Part shown: one piece after another, positions 1-6,022 of the stretch
Numbering within the stretch: position 1 is the first letter of the stretch
How the letters are laid out: each line of letters begins with the position of its first letter
NCBI GenBank assembly: GCA_030672555.1
Contig: DAOVGD010000168.1
Coordinates: 1 to 12,253 of the forward strand
DNA from: Desulfobacterales bacterium
GTDB lineage: Bacteria; Desulfobacterota; Desulfobacteria; Desulfobacterales; C00003106
Direction of reading: 5' to 3'
DNA length: 12,253 nt
Program-made: the position numbers and the translations under genes
Notes under the pieces: generated by a model
Database searches by the model: none
Told to the model about the DNA's origin: nothing
What the model saw: the letters and a program-made list of their open reading frames with translations, nothing else

Positions 1-1007
1 CTGGAATACAGTCATTTATTGTTCATGGCAACCATGATCCATTGGATGGTTGGTCTTCGTCCATCGATTGGCCTGACGGTGTACATATCTTTTCAGGGGA
101 TGAGGTTGAATCAATCTTTTTTACAAAGGCCGGAGAACAGACCGCGGTGATCAATGGAATAAGTTATGTGCATCAGGACGAACAGCGCAATCTGGCTCGA
201 TACTTTAAAAGGAGTAATAACACACTGTTTCATATCGGTCTTCTGCACTGCAATGCCGGAAACAATAAAGAGCATGCGTCGTATGCGCCGTGCGACCTTG
301 ACGACTTAAAGGATACCGGCATTGATTACTGGGCTCTCGGTCATGTTCACAAAAGGGACATCCTCTCCGAATCCCCCTTGATAGTTTATTCCGGAAATAC
401 GCAGGGGAGAAATATCCGGGAAACAGGAGAACGTGGATGTTATCTGGTCACTGTAGATTCCAGTGGGCATCCACATCTTGAATTCCACCCCATAGATGCC
501 GCACGCTGGTATCTTCGAAACATGTCTATTGATGAACTTTCCACTCTTAATGAATTGGACGAGACGCTCTCCGAGGCATGCTATTCAATGCGCGATGAAG
601 CAAACGGACTTCCGGTACTTGCCAGAATCATCCTTACCGGTCGGGGAAAGTTGTATGATGAGCTGCGCATAGCCGGAGCAATTCACGAACTAACCGAAAG
701 AGCACGGGAGCAGGGATTATCTGAGTCTCCTATCGTGTGGATCGAAAAGATAGAAAGTACGTGCCGTCCTGATATTGATATTGAAGAACGTAAAAAGATC
801 CCTGATCTCCTTGGTGATGTCCTCCGAATAAGTGAAGAGCTGCGCGCCGCCTCTTATCTATCTGAAACACTCGCAGATCCTCTAAATGATCTCTACAAAC
901 ACACAAAGGCAAAAAAATTCCTTGAGCCGTTTGACGACGAAACCCTGAGAGATCTTCTTGATGATGCCGAGCGTTTCTGTGTTGACCGGCTGGGTGAATC
1001 AGAATGA
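1..1007 (+). CDS. YhaO/SbcD-like DNA repair metallophosphoesterase (3' part, start outside window)
   Basis: Calcineurin-like metallophosphoesterase, expected to be the Mn-dependent nuclease subunit of an SbcCD/Mre11-Rad50-type complex that trims DNA ends. The frame is open from base 3, so the gene begins upstream of the window. The TTG at 42 is an internal Leu codon, not a start. Visible motifs are GNHDP (bases 27-41, metal-binding Asn/His/Asp), an HIGLLHCNAG segment near 231-260 matching the conserved His region, and GHVHKRD (from 339), the final metal-binding GxH motif. After about base 490 a C-terminal capping region follows, with helical, acidic sequence typical of YhaO proteins. The stop overlaps the next gene's start by four bases (ATGA, 1004-1007), which implies translational coupling. 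YhaO is preferred over SbcD because the partner is YhaN-like. Catalytic motifs before GNHDP are off-window and cannot be checked. Confidence 0.9.
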   Translation, partial: GIQSFIVHGNHDPLDGWSSSIDWPDGVHIFSGDEVESIFFTKAGEQTAVINGISYVHQDEQRNLARYFKRSNNTLFHIGLLHCNAGNNKEHASYAPCDLDDLKDTGIDYWALGHVHKRDILSESPLIVYSGNTQGRNIRETGERGCYLVTVDSSGHPHLEFHPIDAARWYLRNMSIDELSTLNELDETLSEACYSMRDEANGLPVLARIILTGRGKLYDELRIAGAIHELTERAREQGLSESPIVWIEKIESTCRPDIDIEERKKIPDLLGDVLRISEELRAASYLSETLADPLNDLYKHTKAKKFLEPFDDETLRDLLDDAERFCVDRLGESE

Positions 1008-4000
1008 AGATCTCCAGCCTTCTTATAGACGGTTTCGGAATATTTAGAGACCAGACTGTACATGACCTCCCTGACGGCCTTGTTCTGTTCTTGGGCAATA
1101 ACGAGTCAGGCAAATCTACCGTTCTTTCCTTTATCCGATCGATCCTCTTTGGTTTCCCGGACGGCCGCTCCAAGGAGAATTTGTATCCCCCTCTTGCCGG
1201 TGGGAAACATGGAGGGCGTCTGATCATATCAGACTCATCGGGCGGAGACTACACTGTAGAACGCGCTCCCGGCAAGCACGGCGGGGCAGTTACTGTTATC
1301 CTTCCCGATGGGACGCTCAGCAGTTCCGATACACTCCAACAACTGCTCGGCACCGCCACTAAAGACCTTTTTAAAAATATCTACGCATTCAGCCTCGAAG
1401 AATTACAGACCCTCACGTCTCTTAACAACGAATCTGTTCGCGGGGCAATCTACGGCGCGAGCGCGGGGACCGGAATACTTGCACTACCCAAAATAGAGTC
1501 TGAAATTGACAAACAGATGAAAGATCTCTTCTCTCGAGGACAAAAACCTGAAATCAACCAACTCCTGTCAAAGCTGGAGGCAAACAAAAAAGAACTCCTT
1601 AAAGCAAAAAGTGCTATTGATGAATATGACGAAGCGATCAAAAAATTCAGAGAGGTCAAAAACACCCTGACAATTGCCCGTAAAGATGAAGTCACGGTAG
1701 AGACTGATTTAAAAAAGGTGGAATCGTATTTGGCTCTGTGGGAAGAGTGGGTTACATTCTGCCAGGCGGAAAAAGAACTTTCAGAAATAGATATCGTCGC
1801 TGAATTCCCACAAAACGGACTTGTCCAGCTTGATCGATTCATTGAAAAACAGAATGGCCTGCGTATCCGCATTGTTCAAAAAAAGAACAAGGTGAATACA
1901 CTGCAACAAGAGCTTGACGCTTTGCCGCATGAAAAACGTCTGTTGAACAAAAAAGTAGAGATAGAACGTTTGCTGCAGGGACGTGACCGGTACGCTGATC
2001 TTATCGAATCTCTCCCCTTAAAGCGCCAAAAGATCAAAGGGCTGGAAAAGGAAATCGAACAGCTTCTGGCACAGCTCGGTGCGGAATGGGATGAAGCAAA
2101 AACGGCCGCATGTGACCGATCACTCTTTACCCGAGAGACGATCCACAATTACGCACAACGTCTTGACCATGCAAATACAGAAAAGGCTCGATGTTTGACA
2201 GCCCTTGATTCGGCCCGAAATAATCATGATCGCGCCCTGGATGAGTCAAACGATATACACGTTGAAGATATTGCCGCGGAAGAAGGGAAGATCGACAAAA
2301 GAAAAGCAGCGCTTGCCAAGCTCCGCGATCTCCTTCCCGCACAGTCAAGTCTAAAGGATAACATTCGGCATATCGAAGATCGTATTGCGGACAAAAAACA
2401 GCAAAAAGAGTGGAAGCCATCGCCGCCCCATATCCCTACATTTCTCCTATCATCTCGCTTTTCAGGGGCTCTGGCAATCCTTGGAATCCTTGCAGGAGTT
2501 CTCCTAATTATGTCTGACCACATAATGTGGGGAGTTATTAGCTTTGTTATCTTCCTTATCATTGCCGGATGGGCCTGGCGTTTCAGTAAACAACAAAGTA
2601 AGGATGCCGCAGATTATCAACTGAGGCTTTCTAAGATAACAGATGCTATCGACAACCTCGAAAAAGACAAGCAGGAGACTGAAAAATCCCTGAACAAGAC
2701 AACGGAACAGATAGATGACCTGCTTTCCGTGCTCGGGATTACGGTCATCGATCTTGATAAAATCGACTCTGAGATTGAGAAACGAAAGCGCTTCCTTGAA
2801 AAAGCAAAAACGGCCCACTCCTTGAAAGAGACAACTGAAAAGGAATTGGAAGAGGCCAAAAAACGATTCGAAGAGTCAGAAGCCCGGGAATCAGAAATCC
2901 TTTCTGAGTGGAAACAATGGCTGAATAGTATGGGATTCTCCACAGACCTTTCTCCGCAAACCGCACTCGAGGCCCTACGGATCATTGACACTGTTGTAGA
3001 TCGGATAACCACCAGGGATGCTTTTTCCGCTGAAATAAAAGAAGACGAACATTTAATCACGATGTACAGTAAAACCGCTCACACCGTCCTTGCTTCATGC
3101 GAACGCGATCTCCCTGCCGCGTCTGATCTCCCATCAGCCATAGATCGTATCGCAGCCGATCTCAGAATCGCTGCAAGCGCCTTGGAACAACGCCGTGTGA
3201 TCGAAAAGGACCTGCATGAAACAAAAAAGGAAAAAGAAGAACTTGAAAAGGAATATACAATAACTGCAAAGGCGTTTACGGACCTTATCAGCTCCGGCAC
3301 AGCAAAAGATGAAGATGATTTTCGACGTCGTGGTGTTCTTTATGAAAAAAGAACACAGCTTAAAGAGGCCATCGCCCAAGCCCGCAATAATGTCCTCCGA
3401 ATTTCCGGACTGCGTGACTGGGAGTCCCTGCACCATACGCTTTTGTCATCAGATAAAGAAACCCTTCTAAAATCAAAAACCGAACTTTCTCAACGCCGCT
3501 CTGAATTGAAGGAAGGACTTGAAAGGCTTCGCAACAAACGAGCGGATCTTGAAGCAGCTATTACACAAATGAGCACGGCGGATACAATCTCAAGGCTCAG
3601 AGCTAAGGAGGAAAGGCTTTTAGAAGAACTTCGAATAAAGGCAGAAGATTGGTCTCGCCTTGCCATCTCAAAACACCTTCTTGCCGAGGCACGTAAGAAA
3701 TTTGAGCAAGAACAGCAGCCCGAGGTCATACGGGAGGCGAGCATTTTTTTTAAAACCATCACTGGAGGAAAGTATCAGAAGATTATAGCTCCCCCAGGGG
3801 AAAAATATTTTGAGGTAATCGACAACAATTCATCCCGAAAGGGAATCGATGCACTTAGCCGTGGAACCCAGGAACAACTCTATCTTTGCGTTCGGTTTGG
3901 ATATATTCGAAATTACGCCTCAAAACAACAGCCGCTTCCGATCATCATGGACGATATCCTGGTCAATTTTGACCCTATGCGCGCACGAGCGGCATCACAG

Positions 4001-4135
4001 GCGATATATGATCTCTCCGGGACGCATCAGGTCCTCTTTTTTACCTGTCATCCGGAATCCATTACGATATTTCAAGAGATTGATTCAAACATCCCCACCT
4101 TCCGTCTTGAAAATGATAGCTTTGTTAATTTATAA
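1004..4135 (+). CDS. YhaN-like (SbcC/Rad50-type) coiled-coil AAA ATPase with central membrane hairpin
   Basis: ATPase partner of the upstream nuclease. It is a split ABC-type ATPase of the SMC/Rad50/SbcC superfamily, 1043 residues, close to the size of YhaN proteins. The N-terminal half holds Walker A GNNESGKST (31-39; K37, S38). Long charged coiled coils follow (about 170-480 and 527-900). The C-terminal half carries the signature LSRGTQEQ (951-958), Walker B IIMDD (D983, D984) followed by ILVNFDP, and an H-loop FFTCHPES (H1016). Between the coils, where Rad50/SbcC has a zinc hook, there is no CxxC. Instead two hydrophobic stretches lie at about 487-504 and 507-525, separated by a short DH turn: a transmembrane hairpin. 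This suggests the complex is tethered to the cytoplasmic membrane, with both ATPase ends in the cytosol. The ATG at 1004 overlaps the previous stop, so the two genes form an operon. The gene appears intact. Confidence 0.92.
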   Translation: MKISSLLIDGFGIFRDQTVHDLPDGLVLFLGNNESGKSTVLSFIRSILFGFPDGRSKENLYPPLAGGKHGGRLIISDSSGGDYTVERAPGKHGGAVTVILPDGTLSSSDTLQQLLGTATKDLFKNIYAFSLEELQTLTSLNNESVRGAIYGASAGTGILALPKIESEIDKQMKDLFSRGQKPEINQLLSKLEANKKELLKAKSAIDEYDEAIKKFREVKNTLTIARKDEVTVETDLKKVESYLALWEEWVTFCQAEKELSEIDIVAEFPQNGLVQLDRFIEKQNGLRIRIVQKKNKVNTLQQELDALPHEKRLLNKKVEIERLLQGRDRYADLIESLPLKRQKIKGLEKEIEQLLAQLGAEWDEAKTAACDRSLFTRETIHNYAQRLDHANTEKARCLTALDSARNNHDRALDESNDIHVEDIAAEEGKIDKRKAALAKLRDLLPAQSSLKDNIRHIEDRIADKKQQKEWKPSPPHIPTFLLSSRFSGALAILGILAGVLLIMSDHIMWGVISFVIFLIIAGWAWRFSKQQSKDAADYQLRLSKITDAIDNLEKDKQETEKSLNKTTEQIDDLLSVLGITVIDLDKIDSEIEKRKRFLEKAKTAHSLKETTEKELEEAKKRFEESEARESEILSEWKQWLNSMGFSTDLSPQTALEALRIIDTVVDRITTRDAFSAEIKEDEHLITMYSKTAHTVLASCERDLPAASDLPSAIDRIAADLRIAASALEQRRVIEKDLHETKKEKEELEKEYTITAKAFTDLISSGTAKDEDDFRRRGVLYEKRTQLKEAIAQARNNVLRISGLRDWESLHHTLLSSDKETLLKSKTELSQRRSELKEGLERLRNKRADLEAAITQMSTADTISRLRAKEERLLEELRIKAEDWSRLAISKHLLAEARKKFEQEQQPEVIREASIFFKTITGGKYQKIIAPPGEKYFEVIDNNSSRKGIDALSRGTQEQLYLCVRFGYIRNYASKQQPLPIIMDDILVNFDPMRARAASQAIYDLSGTHQVLFFTCHPESITIFQEIDSNIPTFRLENDSFVNL

Positions 4136-4153
4136 ATTGAACAGCAAAACAGT

Positions 4154-4179
4154 ATAACTGATAGATCATTTTCAGTTAT
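4154..4179. promoter_or_regulatory. 8-bp perfect inverted repeat just upstream of the 4184 promoter
   Basis: ATAACTGA (4154-4161) and TCAGTTAT (4172-4179) are exact inverted repeats separated by ten bases. They start 19 bases after the YhaN-like gene's stop and end four bases before the -35 box at 4184. No U-tract follows, so it is a poor intrinsic terminator. An operator for the downstream gene is at least as likely. The function is not shown by the sequence. Confidence 0.35.
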
Positions 4180-4183
4180 TCCC

Positions 4184-4213
4184 TTGACAACAGACGAAAT
4201 TTTTTAGTACACT
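4184..4213 (+). promoter_or_regulatory. sigma-70-type promoter for the lysine-rich membrane protein
   Basis: A perfect -35 TTGACA (4184-4189) is followed after 18 bases by TACACT (4208-4213), a 4/6 match to the -10 consensus that keeps the key first T, the A and the last T. The predicted transcript would begin near 4220. The strong ribosome binding site AGGGAGGA (4232-4239) then sits seven bases before the ATG at 4247. This gives the downstream gene its own expression, separate from the yhaON-like operon. Confidence 0.65.
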
Positions 4214-4246
4214 GTCCAAAAAATTGTAATTAGGGAGGAATTATAA

Positions 4247-4993
4247 ATGTATCTTTTGGCATTTTTTGTTGTAGGTCTGATAGTATTTATTGTCTTTTAT
4301 CTGGATGAATCGCCTGCCAGTAGTGCCCGACCATCAACCCTTGTTAAGAAACCAGCTACAAAAAAAGTTACATCAGAAGTACAAAAACCAAAAGAAACAC
4401 CAAAGGAAGTCATTAAAAAAGAACCTGTAATCAGCACAGCTGCTTCCGAGAAAAAAATAACCGAAAAAGCAGAGGCAAAACCCAAGGCGAAAAAAACCAC
4501 TCCTAAAAAGACCGCCGGCAAAAAAGCAACAAAGTCAAAAAAGAAACCCATCGCAAAAAAACCTGTAGCCGGCAAAACCCCTCCCAAAGTGGAAACAACT
4601 AAAAAGGAGCCAGCGGCCCCAACAACTCCTTCTAAAGTGGAAACAACCAAAAAGGAACCAGCGGCTCCAACAACTCCTCCCAAAGTGGAAACAACCAAAA
4701 AGGAACCAGCGGCTCCAACAACTCCTCCTAAAGTGGAAACAACTAAAAAGGAGCCAGCGGCCCCAACAACTCCTTCCAAAGTGGAAACAACCAAAAAGGA
4801 GCCAGCGGCCTCAACAACTCTTCCAGTGGTAAAAGCACCCGAAAAAACAGAGGCAAAACCCAAGGCGGACCAAGCTACTGCCAAGCAAACAGCCGCAAAA
4901 AAAGCAAACGAGTCAAAATCTGCAGGAAGAAAAACACTTTTTAAGAAAACCGCTGCCGCAAAGGTTAAGGAAACAAAGGCGTCAACCTCGTAA
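4247..4993 (+). CDS. Membrane-anchored Lys/Ala/Pro-rich repeat protein, histone-tail-like, function unknown
   Basis: 248 residues. Residues 2-19 are one uninterrupted hydrophobic segment (LLAFFVVGLIVFIVFY) with no charged residue before it. The remaining roughly 225 residues are low-complexity and strongly basic, built from Lys, Ala, Pro, Thr and Glu, with no predicted globular domain. The middle holds five copies of a 16-residue unit beginning KVETTKKEPAAPTT (codons 114-193). A related AEAKPKAKK / TEAKPKADQ segment flanks it on both sides, which suggests an older duplication. By the positive-inside rule the basic tail should stay in the cytoplasm, with the anchor N-out. Composition resembles histone H1-like or AlgP-like tails and also membrane-proximal linker proteins, so DNA or polyanion binding at the membrane is possible but inferred only from composition. 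The start is set by AGGGAGGA at 4232. No homologous family is recognised. Confidence 0.8.
   Translation: MYLLAFFVVGLIVFIVFYLDESPASSARPSTLVKKPATKKVTSEVQKPKETPKEVIKKEPVISTAASEKKITEKAEAKPKAKKTTPKKTAGKKATKSKKKPIAKKPVAGKTPPKVETTKKEPAAPTTPSKVETTKKEPAAPTTPPKVETTKKEPAAPTTPPKVETTKKEPAAPTTPSKVETTKKEPAASTTLPVVKAPEKTEAKPKADQATAKQTAAKKANESKSAGRKTLFKKTAAAKVKETKASTS
4586..4825 (+). repeat. Five in-frame 48-bp tandem repeats inside the lysine-rich gene
   Basis: Units begin at 4586, 4634, 4682, 4730 and 4778 and each encodes 16 residues starting KVETTKKEP. Units 1 and 4 differ only at their last base, and units 2 and 3 differ only at their last base. Unit 5 is the most diverged and ends ASTTLP instead of APTTPS/P. 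The pairing points to recent block duplication or slippage rather than old, independently drifting copies. Because 48 is divisible by three, copy-number change keeps the frame. Confidence 0.95.
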
Positions 4994-5066
4994 TCATTTC
5001 CTGGCGCATGTCTGATAGGCCATCCACACTTTTGCCTTGTTAATTCACAAATTTTTGTATTATAAT

Positions 5067-5100
5067 AAGATTGATGACTTTGTAAAAAGTCATCAATCTT
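5067..5100. terminator. Perfect 15-bp hairpin, probable terminator or dispersed hairpin repeat
   Basis: AAGATTGATGACTTT (5067-5081), loop GTAA, then AAAGTCATCAATCTT (5086-5100), with no mismatch. It lies 74 bases after the stop of the lysine-rich gene and is followed by GTTTTCCGTTT, a broken T-rich run. It can serve as that gene's intrinsic terminator, although the stem is AT-rich and the U-tract imperfect. The symmetrical, perfect arms would also suit a dispersed repeat family. Confidence 0.6.
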
Positions 5101-5189
5101 GTTTTCCGTTTATTAAAATATAATCTTGATTAAGCGAAAAATGATGCGCTCTTGCGGGATTTCATGATCCTATTTTGACATCGGTCTAC

Positions 5190-5256
5190 GTCATACCCGC
5201 GAAGGCGGGTATCCAGAAAATGCCGCGGACCGGATTCCCGCCTTCGCAGGAATGAC
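5190..5256. repeat. Palindromic GTCAT...ATGAC intergenic repeat (REP/MITE-like)
   Basis: The left arm 5190-5214 (core CCCGCGAAGGCGGG) and right arm 5232-5256 are 25-base near-perfect inverted copies, with mismatches only at three positions, around a 17-base centre. The ends are GTCAT and ATGAC. This is the form of the well-known GTCATNCCCGCGNANGCGGGNATCC repeats scattered in many proteobacterial and other genomes. As RNA it would fold into a long hairpin. It sits between the hairpin at 5067 and the zinc-ribbon gene and probably does not encode anything. Confidence 0.8.
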
Positions 5257-5317
5257 ATGTTGACTCCTCTGTAGTTTAAGACCTTTCAAATTGGGAAGTG
5301 ATACGACACGAAAAAAA

Positions 5318-5608
5318 ATGGGGTCACTGCGACAAGAAATGATCAGGTTATTGCAAGAAAAGGAGATGAGCGCCAGAGAACTATCTCAAATCCTAAGCAT
5401 ACGAGAACGAGATGTGTATGACCACATGTGTCATATAGAAAAAAGCGTCAAGGCTAGCGGAGCGAAGCTTTCTGTCATCCCATCGCGTTGTTTGAAATGC
5501 GGGTTTGAATTTAAAAGTCGGAAACGTATATCCGCGCCATCCCGATGCCCGATCTGTAAAGGAGAACATATTTCAGACCCGGTGTTTAGTATATCTATAA
5601 AAAGATGA
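5318..5608 (+). CDS. Small HTH plus zinc-ribbon putative transcriptional regulator
   Basis: 96 residues. Residues 3-45 form a winged-helix-like HTH (LRQEMIRLLQEKEMSARELSQILSIRERDVYDHMCHIEKSV), in which SARELSQILSI and RDVYDHMCHIEKS fit the helix-turn-recognition-helix pair. Residues 57-82 form a rubredoxin-type zinc ribbon with C58-x2-C61 and C77-x2-C80. This arrangement matches the family of predicted regulators with an HTH fused to a Zn-ribbon (COG3357 type), whose targets are generally unknown. The ATG at 5318 was chosen because it directly precedes the HTH. A TTG nine codons upstream (5291) and an ATG at 5339 are alternatives. No convincing Shine-Dalgarno decides between them; GGGAAG at 5293 is about 20 bases from 5318. 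No partner gene is apparent in the immediate neighbourhood. Confidence 0.75.
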   Translation: MGSLRQEMIRLLQEKEMSARELSQILSIRERDVYDHMCHIEKSVKASGAKLSVIPSRCLKCGFEFKSRKRISAPSRCPICKGEHISDPVFSISIKR

Positions 5609-5713
5609 ACTAAATCCAGTCTAAAAATTCAAGAGATACTTTTTGTTACCGATAGGTAATTTAAGAATTCTTGAAAAATTGCAAGTAAGGCATGCATGTG
5701 AAAGGAGAAAGTT

Positions 5714-5824
5714 GTGACAAGGCCAGGGGAAAAGCTCACCAGAAGAGAGATTTGGTATAGGATTATAATCAGCGCTGTTTTCACAATCAGCTTTTTTATA
5801 GCTGCTGTAGGGTATAGCCAATAG
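5714..5824 (+). CDS. 36-residue single-span membrane peptide, uncharacterised
   Basis: A GTG start at 5714 is preceded by AAAGGAGA (5701-5708) at good spacing. The reading frame is 36 codons and ends with TAG at 5822-5824. The N-terminal 16 residues are basic (VTRPGEKLTRREIWYR) and are followed by a hydrophobic span, about residues 17-33 (IIISAVFTISFFIAAVG), ending YSQ. The positive-inside rule puts the N-terminus in the cytoplasm. The combination of a good ribosome binding site, a clean basic-then-hydrophobic layout and a stop just after the membrane span argues for a real small protein, but no family is recognised and the length is too short for composition statistics. It is unlikely to be a signal peptide remnant, since no downstream coding continues in this frame. 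Confidence 0.5.
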   Translation: MTRPGEKLTRREIWYRIIISAVFTISFFIAAVGYSQ

Positions 5825-5841
5825 AATTGATGAATTCCGAT

Positions 5842-5993
5842 TCAGCCGTCGAAGTCGGCATTTGGGATTTTCTTAGATCCTCCCTTCGTAATCGTGGTTC
5901 CATAAGCCCTTTGATCGATTATCGCAAAAATTTCCTGGCATACTCCTCTTGCCTCACTCCACTCCTTTAATTCCACAATCCTTAACTTCTTTA
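5842..5993 (-). pseudogene. Possible 5' remnant of a four-helix-bundle (23S rRNA-IVP-type) gene
   Basis: Read on the minus strand, this stretch encodes LKKLRIVELKEWSEARGVCQ continuing EIFAIIDQRAYG. The spacing of W, AR, CQ, IF and II resembles the first helix of small four-helix-bundle proteins, where sequences like LKVWQ.AR.LCQ.IF.II are common. After RAYG the frame goes on for about 20 residues that do not resemble the family (the DQI...SIMANIAEG-type core is missing) and then stops at 5842. It would therefore be a truncated or recombined remnant. It is only about 45 codons, has no clear start or ribosome binding site, and the resemblance is from memory, so a chance open frame remains possible. 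Confidence 0.25.
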
Positions 5994-6022
5994 AACAACA
6001 AATTCTTAGCGGAGTAACTCCA

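Noticed and set aside
4586..4825. Regular repeats that could suggest a CRISPR array
   Set aside because: Units are directly adjacent 48-bp coding repeats with no spacers, all in one reading frame.
4297..4884. Long minus-strand open frame opposite the lysine-rich gene, with repeated VGAAGSFLVVSTL segments
   Set aside because: It is the mirror of the tandem repeat on the other strand. The plus frame has promoter, ribosome binding site and a membrane anchor; the minus frame has none.
5175..5196. TTGACA at 5175 as a promoter for the zinc-ribbon gene
   Set aside because: No -10-like hexamer occurs 16-19 bases downstream; that position is inside the palindromic repeat.
5621..5821. Minus-strand 66-codon open frame opposite the small membrane peptide
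   Set aside because: No ribosome binding site, no recognisable motif, and the plus-strand small frame has better signals.
5936..5955. TGGCAT ... TTGC resembling a second sigma-54 promoter ahead of the amylase
   Set aside because: The two halves are separated by seven bases instead of five, which breaks the required GG-N10-GC spacing.
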